A DNA stretch of 34,191 bases from Paraburkholderia elongata. GTDB lineage: Bacteria; Pseudomonadota; Gammaproteobacteria; Burkholderiales; Burkholderiaceae. This document shows, piece by piece, positions 15,416 to 22,761 of this stretch. Each line of letters starts with the position of its first letter. Position 1 is the first letter of the stretch. The position numbers and the translations under genes were made by a program. Location of the stretch: NCBI RefSeq assembly GCF_013177735.1, contig NZ_WOEZ01000238.1, forward strand, positions 1 to 34,191, given 5' to 3'. Below the pieces are notes generated by a model. That model was not told the origin of the DNA and did no database searches. It saw only the letters and a list, made by a program, of their open reading frames with translations.

Positions 15416-16007
15416 GCAACTCTGGCTGCCCGGACTCGAGGCGCCACCTGTGCCGACCGACGGCCTGTTCTTCGCCGTCTTTCCAGATACGCATACGGCG
15501 GCGAACATCTCGAAGCTGGCGCAACAGCTCTGCGGGGAGACGCGCTCGAAGAGCAAGCCTCTTGCGGCCAACCGTATGCACGTCACGTTGCTTCATCTCG
15601 GGAATTTCGCGGGCGGTTTGCCGCCTGCACGGGTGGATGCGGCCATGAGCGCGGCCGCGTCGATCCGGATGGAGCCTTTTAGCGTCGAGTTCGACAGTAC
15701 GCTCAGTTTTGCGCTGAAGCCTCGACCGGGGCCGCTGGTGTTGGGCGGCGGCGAGGGTGTCGTTGGGCTCCATGCGCTTCACGACTCACTTGCGTCGGCA
15801 TTGCAAAAAGCTGGATTTGGGGATCGCGCGGTCTCGTCAAATACGCCGTACACCCCGCACGTGACCCTCGTTTATGGCATGCCTTGGATCGCGACACGTC
15901 CTGTCGAGGCCGTCAGTTGGAACGTGCGTGAGTTTGCTCTGGTGCACAGCTTGCTCGGGCGTACCCGGCATGTCGTTCTGGCGCGCTGGCCATTGGCGGC
16001 CGGGTGA
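15408..16007 (+). CDS. 2H phosphoesterase, ThpR/LigT-like (2'-5' RNA ligase family)
   Basis: 199 residues from ATG 15408; upstream in-frame starts at 15324 (GTG) and 15360 (ATG) exist. Two H-x-T-x motifs, His58-Val-Thr60 (NRMHVTLLHLG) and His151-Val-Thr153 (YTPHVTLVYG), define the 2H phosphoesterase fold, with FFAVFPD as the usual first strand. Family members hydrolyse 2',3'-cyclic phosphates or join 2'-5' RNA ends; the physiological substrate is generally unknown. Two points are unusual. A LexA-box promoter lies about 170 bp upstream and points at it. The N-terminus reads MPEQLWLPGLEAP, which resembles sliding-clamp-binding hexapeptides such as QLSLPL of Hda. Both hint at a DNA-damage role, but this is inference. 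Family call is firm; function is open. Confidence 0.88.
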   Translation: MPEQLWLPGLEAPPVPTDGLFFAVFPDTHTAANISKLAQQLCGETRSKSKPLAANRMHVTLLHLGNFAGGLPPARVDAAMSAAASIRMEPFSVEFDSTLSFALKPRPGPLVLGGGEGVVGLHALHDSLASALQKAGFGDRAVSSNTPYTPHVTLVYGMPWIATRPVEAVSWNVREFALVHSLLGRTRHVVLARWPLAAG

Positions 16008-16060
16008 ATCTACGGGTTTGCGTCGACCGTCGTGAGGCCCATGCGCTGAGGCGTGCCGGA

Positions 16061-16225
16061 CTAGAACCGCACGCCGGTCGCGCAACCGCCGGCAAAGCCT
16101 CCGCCGCTTCCACCTGCACCGCCGCAGAACACGCCGCAGCCTGATAACGCGGCCGACATCGCAACAGCCGCCAATGTCGTGCGTAGGCATCGCTTGAAAG
16201 CGTGCTTTCGAAGTGGCGCAATCAA
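16061..16225 (-). CDS. Small Gly/Cys-rich lipoprotein, hypothetical
   Basis: The frame ends in a lipoprotein-like signal, RKHAFKRCLRTTLAAVAMSAALSGC, with lipobox LSGC. A mature part of only about 25 residues follows, glycine-rich (GVFCGGAGGSGGG then FAGGCATGVRF), with two further cysteines. A basic stretch, hydrophobic core and lipobox in correct order support export and outer- or inner-membrane lipidation. The start is uncertain: a TTG at 16225 gives 54 residues and a reasonable signal length; in-frame ATGs at 16315 and 16372 would give over-long leaders. None has a clear ribosome site. I do not know its role. It lies alone on the minus strand between the 2H phosphoesterase and the DUF1992 gene. 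Confidence 0.5.
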   Translation of the reverse strand: MIAPLRKHAFKRCLRTTLAAVAMSAALSGCGVFCGGAGGSGGGFAGGCATGVRF

Positions 16226-16560
16226 TGCGGTCAATGCAGTCAGGTGTGGATTGAGGTGTGCGGCGCAAGCTGGAAGGGCAGTGTCGAAGCGGTGGCCGGT
16301 GATTCTGGGTTGCATAGCGTCAGGGGACTCCGTGAATGGGGGCAGGTGCGGGCGGCCGTTTTCGTAGCGCATGACGAAAGATATTCGTAAGTTTTTTTGC
16401 GGGCACGAAGCGGCGGCGCCGGCAAGCCGCTACCCTAATCCACGTCATGCGCCCCTCAAATACGCAAAATCCGAAAACCAGGGGGATTCGTCGGTCAGAC
16501 AGCCAGAATCGTCTTGCTCTCCCTGATAGAATGCTTGAGCCGCAACGTAGTGGACTGCAG
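16226..16560. other. Non-coding region between the lipoprotein and DUF1992 genes
   Basis: A small stem ACGAA/TTCGT (16374-16388) is followed by a T7 run (16392-16398) and could be a weak plus-strand terminator, but the nearest upstream plus gene ends 366 bp earlier. The lipoprotein promoter and the promoter of the DUF1992-tadA-ldcA group should both lie here; CTTGCTCTCCCTGATAGAAT near 16513-16529 has a TAGAAT -10 candidate without a strong -35. Nothing else is recognisable. Confidence 0.35.
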
Positions 16561-16962
16561 ATGAAATTGCTTGATGCGTTAGTCGAACAGCGTATTGCCG
16601 CCGCAGCCGCGCGCGGCGAGTTCGATGATTTGCCGGGCGCGGGTGCGCCGCTGCCCCTGGAGGACGATGTACTAGTCCCGGAGGAAGTGCGCGTCGCCAA
16701 CCGGATTTTGAAAAATGCGGGTTTCGTGCCGCCGGCCGTCGAGCAGCTGCGCGCCTTGCGCGACCTGCAAGCGGAGCTGAATGCCGTGAGCGACCGGGCC
16801 ACCCGCTGCCGTCTCCAGGCGCGCATGCTGGCGCTGGATATGGCACTTGAATCACTGCGCGGCGGCCCGCTGGTCCTGCCGCGCGAATACTGCCGCCGCA
16901 TCGCCGAGCGGCTGTCGGAACGCGTCGGCAACCTCAATATGGCCGATGCGGGTTCGCAGTGA
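16561..16962 (+). CDS. DUF1992 (DnaJ homologue subfamily C28-like) protein
   Basis: 133 residues from the ATG before KLLDALVEQRIAAAAARGEFDDLPGAGAPLPLEDD, the hallmark N-terminal sequence of DUF1992. VPEEVRVANRILKNAGFVPPAVEQLRALRDLQAEL then follows and a helical C-terminal part rich in Arg and Leu. The function of the family is unknown; eukaryotic relatives are the DNAJC28 group, but no J-domain is present here. In-frame starts further up (16447, 16531) exist but the domain begins at this ATG. The stop overlaps the tadA start (GTGA), so the two are probably co-translated. Confidence 0.85.
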   Translation: MKLLDALVEQRIAAAAARGEFDDLPGAGAPLPLEDDVLVPEEVRVANRILKNAGFVPPAVEQLRALRDLQAELNAVSDRATRCRLQARMLALDMALESLRGGPLVLPREYCRRIAERLSERVGNLNMADAGSQ

Positions 16963-17774
16963 GCGAGCCGCTTGCCCGCTCCGCGGCGCCAGGTCCGGAG
17001 TCTGTCGAGTACCGCGAATCGGGAGAGGCGGCCACAGTGCCGGCTCCCCAGGCCGGATCCGTTGGTCCCGACGCTGTAGCATCCGCGGCGAGTGATCCGA
17101 CGCCAACGGCTGCCGCCACTACGCCGATCGACACCCCCACGCCAGACGAATCGCCCGCACCGCCTGTCTCGGAGCGCGATCGCCGCTTCATGGCGCTCGC
17201 CCAGGCCGCTGCCGAAGAAGCTCGTGCAGCCGGCGAAGTGCCGGTTGGCGCGGTGCTCGTGCGGGGCGACGAAGTCATCGCCACAGGGTTTAACCATCCG
17301 ATCGGTGCTCACGACCCGTCGGCGCATGCGGAAATGATCGCATTGCGCGCAACCGCGCAAGCAGTCGAAAACTACCGTCTGCCTGGCTGCGAGCTCTATG
17401 TGACGCTGGAGCCTTGCCTGATGTGCGCCGGTGCGATCATGCACGCGCGTATCGCACGCGTCGTGTTCGGGGCACGCGATCCAAAAACCGGAGCGTGCGG
17501 CAGTGTCGTCGATGCATTCGCGAATCCGCAGTTGAATCACCACACCACGGTGACCGGCGGCGTGCTCGAAACTGAATGCGGCGCCGCGCTCAAATCGTTC
17601 TTTGCCGAGCGGCGGCGCGCAAGCCGTGAAGCACGCGCGGCGGCACGGGGCGAACCGCACGCTGTGGCAGGCGGCGAAGCACACGCCGATTCGCACGTCG
17701 AAACACGCAGCGAAGCAGACACCGACGCGCACACCGCAGCACGCAGCGAACCGGGGTCGGCTGAGCCGCTCTAA
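16959..17774 (+). CDS. tadA: tRNA adenosine(34) deaminase TadA with long N- and C-terminal tails
   Basis: 271 residues from the GTG that overlaps the DUF1992 stop. The deaminase domain covers about residues 71-222. Zinc ligands and proton shuttle are His123-Ala-Glu125 (SAHAEMIAL) and Cys153/Cys156 (EPCLMCAG), and GARDPKTGACGS is the typical TadA loop. It converts A34 of tRNA-Arg(ACG) to inosine and is normally essential. Usual length is 150-170 residues. Here about 70 Pro/Ala/Ser/Thr-rich residues precede the domain and about 50 follow it, the latter with imperfect repeats (ARGEPHAVAGGEAHAD, HTAARSEP) from degenerate DNA repeats. If translation instead began at the internal ATG at 17190 (residue 78), most of the N-tail would vanish. 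The enzyme call is firm; the true start is not. Confidence 0.9.
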   Translation: MSEPLARSAAPGPESVEYRESGEAATVPAPQAGSVGPDAVASAASDPTPTAAATTPIDTPTPDESPAPPVSERDRRFMALAQAAAEEARAAGEVPVGAVLVRGDEVIATGFNHPIGAHDPSAHAEMIALRATAQAVENYRLPGCELYVTLEPCLMCAGAIMHARIARVVFGARDPKTGACGSVVDAFANPQLNHHTTVTGGVLETECGAALKSFFAERRRASREARAAARGEPHAVAGGEAHADSHVETRSEADTDAHTAARSEPGSAEPL

Positions 17775-17800
17775 AACAAAAACGTTCACGGGTCTTGCCA

Positions 17801-18727
17801 ATGACCGTCCATCGCAACATTGAATTGATCGCGCCGTCCGGGTATCCGCATGATTCCGAGGTGCTGCATCGCGCATTGCACCGCTTGCATGCGCAGGGGC
17901 ATCGCGTCGAAGGTGTGGAGGTAGCAAGGCGCCGCTACCAGCGCTTCGCCGGCACCGACGGCGAACGTGCTGCCGATCTGAACCGGCTGGCGGACCCCTC
18001 GCGTGAGTTGCCCGATATCGTGCTAACCGTGCGCGGTGGCTACGGCGCGATGCGCATCCTGCACGGGCTCGACTACGAGGGGCTGCAACGGCGGTTGACC
18101 GATCAGCCGGTCGCGCTGGTGGGTCATAGCGATTTCACCGCGGTGCAGCTTGCTTTGCTGGCACGCGCCGGCGTGAAAACTTTCGGCGGCCCGATGTTGA
18201 TGAGCGACTTCGGCGCGGAAGATCTGAGCGAATTCACCATGCAGCACTTCTGGTCCGCGTTGACCAGGCCGACCATGACGGTGACGAGCAACGTGCCGCA
18301 AGCGCAGACTGCCGACGTGACGGGCATGTTGTGGGGCGGCAATCTGGCGGTGCTGACATCGCTGATCGGCACGCCGTACATGCCGCCGGTGCAGGGCGGC
18401 ATTCTGTTCCTCGAAGATGTCAACGAGCAGCCGTTCCGGCTCGAGCGGATGCTTTATCAGTTGCACCTGTCCGGCATCCTCGCGCAGCAACAGGCGCTTG
18501 TGCTCGGCGATTTCTCCGGCGGCAAGCCGTACGATTATGACAACGGCTACGACCTGCACACGATGATCGAGCAGGTGAGGTCGGTGATCGGGATTCCGGT
18601 CATCACCGGGCTGCAGTTCGGCCATATTCCCAACATGCTGACGCTGCCGGTCGGCGCGGACGCGCACCTCGTCGCCAACGCACACGGGTTCAAACTGACG
18701 TTATCGGGCTATCCGACCCTCGCCTGA
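17801..18727 (+). CDS. ldcA: LD-carboxypeptidase (muramoyltetrapeptide carboxypeptidase)
   Basis: 308 residues from ATG 17801; a TTG two codons earlier is less likely. The peptidase S66 triad is visible as Ser110 (ALVGHSDFTA), Glu205 (FLEDVNEQPF) and His275 (LQFGHIPN), with the RGGYGAMRILHGLD segment before it. LdcA removes the terminal D-Ala from recycled murein tetrapeptides in the cytoplasm. It lies 26 bp behind tadA on the same strand and is followed by a strong terminator, so DUF1992-tadA-ldcA probably form one transcript. No signal peptide is seen, as expected. Confidence 0.92.
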   Translation: MTVHRNIELIAPSGYPHDSEVLHRALHRLHAQGHRVEGVEVARRRYQRFAGTDGERAADLNRLADPSRELPDIVLTVRGGYGAMRILHGLDYEGLQRRLTDQPVALVGHSDFTAVQLALLARAGVKTFGGPMLMSDFGAEDLSEFTMQHFWSALTRPTMTVTSNVPQAQTADVTGMLWGGNLAVLTSLIGTPYMPPVQGGILFLEDVNEQPFRLERMLYQLHLSGILAQQQALVLGDFSGGKPYDYDNGYDLHTMIEQVRSVIGIPVITGLQFGHIPNMLTLPVGADAHLVANAHGFKLTLSGYPTLA

Positions 18728-18744
18728 AACGGCGCGGGGCAGGG

Positions 18745-18770
18745 AAGCGGGCGTTTGCCCGCTTTCTTTT
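18745..18770 (+). terminator. Rho-independent terminator after ldcA
   Basis: Perfect 8-bp stem AAGCGGGC/GCCCGCTT with loop GTTT, followed by TCTTTT, 17 bp after the ldcA stop. Confidence 0.85.
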
Positions 18771-18845
18771 CGAATCCATAACGCAACTAACGGTCAATGT
18801 TTCGGGCCACGCACCAGCAGGCAAGTCCCCTGGAGGTCTCTCACT

Positions 18846-18997
18846 TTGTTGACAAAAACCGTCTCCAATAGACGGCCCTCCCATACATTAATTAAACTGG
18901 TAGTGAAGCAGAGTAAGGCCTGTGCGGGGTGCCCGCTCACCCGCAGCATGGCCCGGCCAGCCTGATTGTCGAAAATAAAAGCAAAAATTGTTGACAA
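18846..18997 (+). promoter_or_regulatory. Paired TTGTTGACAA boxes upstream of the GntR regulator
   Basis: The 10-mer TTGTTGACAA occurs exactly at 18846-18855 and 18988-18997, 142 bp apart, in the intergenic region before the FCD-GntR gene. Each is an imperfect palindrome (TTGT-TG-ACAA). The second covers the -35 of the putative promoter. An unrelated inverted repeat CCGTCT-N5-AGACGG (18859-18875) lies just beside the first. These are candidate operators for autoregulation; the rest of 18771-18990 is non-coding with no recognisable gene. Confidence 0.45.
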
Positions 18998-19018
18998 GTT
19001 TTATGTCCATCCTAATAT
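18991..19018 (+). promoter_or_regulatory. Sigma-70-type promoter of the GntR gene
   Basis: TTGACA (18991-18996), a 16-bp spacer and TAATAT (19013-19018) give a near-consensus promoter, 25 bp before the ATG at 19043. The leader is therefore very short. The -35 is embedded in the second TTGTTGACAA box. Confidence 0.65.
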
Positions 19019-19042
19019 GACCTACATACCGAGACGCACATC

Positions 19043-19783
19043 ATGTCCGACACAGACTCCGCCGCCGCGAATAGTTCGAAACCCGAAGCGATCGCCGAGC
19101 GCATCCGCGCCGCGATCCTCGAGCATCGGCTCGCGCCTGGCGCCAAGCTGACAGAAGCACAGTTGTGCGAAGTATTCGGCGTGAAGCGCGGCCCAATCCG
19201 GCAGGCGCTCGCGCAACTGGCCACCGACCACCTCGTCGACCTCGAACCGAATCGTGGTGCATTTGTTGCCAGTCCCTCGCTGCAAGAAGTGCATGAGGTG
19301 TTCGAAATGCGCCGGATCATCGAGCTGGCCGTGGTTGAAAAGATTTGCGGCGGTCATGGCATGCGCCGTTTGAAGAGCATCGGCAGCATGATCGGCCGTG
19401 AACGCAAAGCGTTCGAAACACGTGATTTTCCGGCGTGGATTCGTCTGTCGGGCGAGTTCCATACCGAGTTGGCCGGGCTCACCGGCAACGCCGTGCTGTG
19501 CGACTGCCTGAACGGACTGGTGGCGCGCTCCACGCTGATTTCGGCACTGTACGAGTCGCTCGGACGCAGCCCTTGCTCGTTCGAGGATCATGAAGCGATT
19601 CTCGCCGCGCTCGACGCCGGCGATGCAAAAGAGGCGGCGGCACTGATGTCGCGCCATTTGCAAAGCGTCGAGTTGAAGATGCTGGACCGCCCCGCACGCG
19701 GCGCGGCCGATCTTCATGAAGTGTTCGGCGCACTTAACGGCGCAGCGAAGGAAGCACTTAGGACCAAGTCCGCGCCAGGCTGA
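19043..19783 (+). CDS. FCD-type GntR transcriptional regulator of the ureide cluster
   Basis: 246 residues. The N-terminal winged HTH (about 13-75: AIAERIRAAILEHRLAPGAKLTEAQLCEVFGVKRGPIRQALAQLATDHLVDLEPNRGAFVASPS) is classic GntR/FadR type. The rest is an all-helical FCD effector domain with conserved metal-site residues in GEFHTELAGLTGN, EDHEAILAAL and MSRHLQSVE. It stands alone with its own promoter immediately upstream of the NCS1 permease, racemase and puuE operon, all on the same strand, so it most likely senses a ureide or purine intermediate and controls them. The effector is not known. The paired TTGTTGACAA boxes suggest autoregulation. Confidence 0.9.
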   Translation: MSDTDSAAANSSKPEAIAERIRAAILEHRLAPGAKLTEAQLCEVFGVKRGPIRQALAQLATDHLVDLEPNRGAFVASPSLQEVHEVFEMRRIIELAVVEKICGGHGMRRLKSIGSMIGRERKAFETRDFPAWIRLSGEFHTELAGLTGNAVLCDCLNGLVARSTLISALYESLGRSPCSFEDHEAILAALDAGDAKEAAALMSRHLQSVELKMLDRPARGAADLHEVFGALNGAAKEALRTKSAPG

Positions 19784-20119
19784 GTCAGGCGGCCGGTGCG
19801 CGCTCGTTAGTGGTGCGCGCCGCACTGAATTGAACTGAACCGAATCAGGCGTTGCAAGGCGGCTCGGCGTGAGCGCTGCCGGCTTGCGCACGCGTGGCCG
19901 TCACGGGATGACAGCCTTGGAGTAGTAACGCATCGCCGGGAATCCGCGGCTACAGGCGGTGCGATAAGCACAAGTACATCAAGTACGGAGACACCCGCGG
20001 CGCGGTCAATCAGTCGGTTCGAACCTCCTGTTTCCCGATCGAGGAAAAGAGGGCGGCTGGCATGGCCGATGCATCGTCCGTCGATTCACCATCGACGGTC
20101 CCTATCCCAAGGAGGAATC
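19784..20119. other. Intergenic region before the NCS1 permease, with a hairpin by its ribosome site
   Basis: 336 bp without a gene. The notable element is a perfect 8-bp inverted repeat CCGTCGAT/ATCGACGG with loop TCACC at 20078-20098. It ends about 10 bp before AAGGAGG, the permease ribosome site, and 21 bp before the ATG. It could be an operator or a translation-modulating stem. A short direct repeat AAGTAC-N4-AAGTAC is at 19973-19986. No clear promoter hexamers are seen. Confidence 0.45.
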
Positions 20120-21601
20120 ATGGCTCAGTTCAGTGCAGCGCCCGGCAGTCCCGCAATTCCCGCATACGCAGACGGAGACGCGTCCAGCGATCCGTCGATA
20201 CCCGCAGGCTACAGCGAGAGGCTGTACAACGAAGACCTGGCGCCGCTGCGCCATCAAACCTGGGGTGCTTACAACATCTTCGCGTTCTGGATGTCGGACG
20301 TGCACAGTGTCGGCGGTTATGTGTTCGCGGGCAGTCTGTTCGCGCTCGGGCTGACGAGCTGGCAGGTGCTGATCGCGCTGCTGGTCGGGATTACGATTGT
20401 CAACCTGCTCTGCAACCTGATTGCCAAGCCGAGTCAGGCGAACGGCGTGCCTTATCCGGTGGCATGCCGCGCAACGTTCGGCGTGCTCGGCGCGAATATT
20501 CCTGCCGTGATTCGCGGCTTGATCGCGGTCGCATGGTACGGAATCCAAACCTATCTGGCTTCAAGCGCGCTGGTGATCGTGGTGCTGAAGTTCGTCCCGC
20601 AACTGTTGCCATACGCGGATGTGCATCACCATGGTTTCATGGGTCTCTCCACTTTGGGCTGGACCGGTTTCATGTTGCTGTGGGTATTGCAGGCGCTGGT
20701 GTTCTGGCACGGTATGGAGACCATCAAGAAGTTCATCGACTTCGCCGGTCCGGCGGTCTATGTGGTGATGTTCATTCTCGCCGGCTATATGGTGTATCGC
20801 GCAGGATGGCGAAACATCGGCATCAATCTGGGCGGCGTCAAATATCACGGTATGGAAGTGGTGCCGGTGATGATCACGGCGACCTCGCTGGTCGTGTCGT
20901 ACTTCTCCGGGCCGATGCTGAATTTCGGCGACTTTTCGCGCTACGGCAAGAGTTTTCGCAGCGTGCAGCGCGGCAACTTCTGGGGGCTGCCGGTCAACTT
21001 CCTCGCCTTCTCGCTGGTGACGGTGGTCACGACAGCCGCCACGCTGCCGGTGTTTGGCCAACTGATCACGGACCCGGTCGAAACGGTGGGCCGTATCGAC
21101 TATCCGACCGCGGTGATTCTCGGTGCATTGACGTTCACGATTGCGACTATCGGCATCAACATCGTCGCCAATTTCGTGTCGCCGGCCTTCGACTTCTCGA
21201 ATGTCGCGCCGCGTCTGATCAGCTGGCGCGCCGGTGGCATGCTCGCGGCGGTGGCGTCGATCTTCATCACGCCGTGGAACCTGTTCAACAATCCGGCGGT
21301 GATTCATTACACGCTCGACGTGCTCGGTAGCTTCATCGGACCTTTGTATGGTGTCCTGATCGTTGACTACTTCCTCGTGAAGCGTCAAAAGATCGTGCTC
21401 GACGATCTCTACTCGGTCGCCTCAAGCGGCTCGTACTGGTACAGCAACGGTGTCAACTACCGCGCCGTGGCTGCATTGTTGCCCGCTGCTGTCATCGCCG
21501 TGATCTGCGTGATGGTGCCGAAGCTCGACGGGCTGGCCAATTTCTCGTGGTTCATCGGAGCTGCATTGGGTGCAGTGTTCTACCGTGTGCTCGCTCGCTG
21601 A
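20120..21601 (+). CDS. NCS1 family nucleobase/allantoin:cation symporter
   Basis: 493 residues; the ATG follows AAGGAGG. About twelve hydrophobic segments and the NCS1 marks GVPYPVACRATFGVLGANIPAVIRGLIAVAWYGIQTYLAS (helices 2-3), FSGPMLNFGDFSRYGKS and the TPWNLFNNPAVIHYTLDVLGSFIGPLYGVLIVDYF region near the C-terminus are present. A hydrophilic N-terminal tail of about 40 residues contains ERLYNEDLAPLRHQTWGAYNIFAFWMSDVHSVGGYV, the usual NCS1 opening. NCS1 carriers import cytosine, purines, hydantoins or allantoin across the inner membrane. Position between a GntR regulator and a hydantoin/allantoin racemase followed by puuE favours allantoin, hydantoin or urate; the exact substrate cannot be read from the sequence. 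Confidence 0.9.
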   Translation: MAQFSAAPGSPAIPAYADGDASSDPSIPAGYSERLYNEDLAPLRHQTWGAYNIFAFWMSDVHSVGGYVFAGSLFALGLTSWQVLIALLVGITIVNLLCNLIAKPSQANGVPYPVACRATFGVLGANIPAVIRGLIAVAWYGIQTYLASSALVIVVLKFVPQLLPYADVHHHGFMGLSTLGWTGFMLLWVLQALVFWHGMETIKKFIDFAGPAVYVVMFILAGYMVYRAGWRNIGINLGGVKYHGMEVVPVMITATSLVVSYFSGPMLNFGDFSRYGKSFRSVQRGNFWGLPVNFLAFSLVTVVTTAATLPVFGQLITDPVETVGRIDYPTAVILGALTFTIATIGINIVANFVSPAFDFSNVAPRLISWRAGGMLAAVASIFITPWNLFNNPAVIHYTLDVLGSFIGPLYGVLIVDYFLVKRQKIVLDDLYSVASSGSYWYSNGVNYRAVAALLPAAVIAVICVMVPKLDGLANFSWFIGAALGAVFYRVLAR

Positions 21602-21625
21602 GCCAGTGCTGCAACAGGAGTCGAT

Positions 21626-22492
21626 ATGCGCATCAAACTGATCAATCCGAATACGACGCAACGTATGACCGAGGCGATGGGCCGCTGTGCGCGCGAAGTC
21701 GCCGCGCCCGGCACCGAAGTGATCGCGGTCAATCCGACGATGGGGCCGCCGTCGATTGAAGGCTATTACGACGAAGCGCTCGCGACGCCCGGCTTGCTGG
21801 CCGAGGTTATCGCCGGCGAGCGTGCGGGCTGCGACGGGTACGTGATCGCCTGCTTCGGCGACCCCGGTTTATACGCGGCCCGCGAGTTGGCGCGCGGTCC
21901 GGTGATCGGCATCGCCGAGGCGGCGATGCATGCCGCGAGCGTGCTGGCGCCGGGGTTTTCGGTGGTGACCACGCTGGCGCGCACCTGCGGGATGGCGTGG
22001 CATCTCGCCGAGCGCTACGGCATGAAGCGTTTTTGCCGCAACGTGCGCGCCACCGATGTCGCCGTGCTGGACCTGGATAAGCCTGGCTCGGCGGCGCGCC
22101 GCATCATCCTCGACGAATGCCGGCGCGCGCTGGAGGAGGACGGTTCGGACGCGATTGTGCTCGGTTGCGCCGGCATGGCCGAATTGTGCGCGGAGATCGA
22201 AGATGCCTTGGGCGCGCCGGTGATCGAGGGCGTGACGGCGGCGGTCAAATGGACCGAGGCGCTGGTCGCTCTGCGGCTGTCGACGGCCAAGCGGGGCGAC
22301 TACGCGCGGCCGCTGGCCAAGCGCTACGACGGCGCGCTGGAAGCCTTCAGTCCGACCGATGCGGACCCAAATCCTCAGTCGTTTCGCTATTCGGCCGCAA
22401 GCGCTGCGGAAAGTGCAAATTCGACGGGTTTACTGCGGGTAAACACCACGGAACGCTCGGTGGGACCGGCTCCCCACATACATCCAGTCTGA
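21626..22492 (+). CDS. Hydantoin/allantoin racemase (Asp/Glu racemase superfamily)
   Basis: 288 residues starting MRIKLINPNTTQRMTEAM, the standard opening of the hydantoin racemase family. The two catalytic cysteines are Cys76 (VIACFGDPGL) and Cys181 (IVLGCAGMAEL), with the intervening VIGIAEAAMHAA segment. These enzymes interconvert the R and S forms of hydantoins, including allantoin, so that a stereospecific allantoinase can use both. Typical members end near residue 240; here about 45 extra polar residues follow (SPTDADPNP...APHIHPV) with no similarity I recognise. It begins 24 bp after the permease stop (ACAGGAG ribosome site) and is closed by a terminator, implying a permease-racemase transcript. 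Confidence 0.88.
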   Translation: MRIKLINPNTTQRMTEAMGRCAREVAAPGTEVIAVNPTMGPPSIEGYYDEALATPGLLAEVIAGERAGCDGYVIACFGDPGLYAARELARGPVIGIAEAAMHAASVLAPGFSVVTTLARTCGMAWHLAERYGMKRFCRNVRATDVAVLDLDKPGSAARRIILDECRRALEEDGSDAIVLGCAGMAELCAEIEDALGAPVIEGVTAAVKWTEALVALRLSTAKRGDYARPLAKRYDGALEAFSPTDADPNPQSFRYSAASAAESANSTGLLRVNTTERSVGPAPHIHPV

Positions 22493-22505
22493 CACGCACT
22501 ATCTG

Positions 22506-22535
22506 CCCGGGTGTATGGGCGCACCCGGGTGTTTT
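22506..22535 (+). terminator. Rho-independent terminator after the racemase gene
   Basis: 8-bp stem CCCGGGTG/CACCCGGG with loop TATGGGCG, then TGTTTT, 14 bp after the racemase stop. Confidence 0.75.
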
Positions 22536-22638
22536 CGCTACACTGGTCCCACTCGGCGCTGGTACCCGATCGCTATTTTGTTGCTGTTTCTGGTGCCGCT
22601 ATTCAGGGCTGTTTCCGCCCGCGCCGGCATGCGTAACA

Positions 22639-22715
22639 GGTAAACCCAGGTAAGCCTAGGCAAACCCAAGCACACGCATGCAGAACGCACGCAAACCCCA
22701 CGTGCATGTCACGTG
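22639..22715. promoter_or_regulatory. Short tandem repeat and twin CACGTG palindromes upstream of puuE
   Basis: Three 10-bp units, GGTAAACCCA, GGTAAGCCTA and GGCAAACCCA, run from 22639 to 22668. Downstream, CACGTG occurs twice, at 22699-22704 and 22710-22715, centres 11 bp apart. They lie in the 226-bp space between the racemase terminator and the puuE start, where the puuE-uraD-alc-allA promoter is expected. Candidate protein-binding sites only; no clear -35/-10 pair is seen. Confidence 0.4.
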
Positions 22716-22761
22716 AGTTCCACGCGAATTTTACGTACCGTCATCACGCTTTCGTCAAACC

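Noticed and set aside
16374..16398. Stem plus T7 run as a terminator
   Set aside because: Five-bp AT-rich stem, a 3-bp gap before the T-run, and no close upstream plus gene; kept only as a remark.
16320..17927. 535-codon minus-strand frame across DUF1992 and tadA
   Set aside because: Overlaps two well-supported plus-strand genes; composition (Cys/Arg-rich with repeats) reflects the antisense of tadA repeats.
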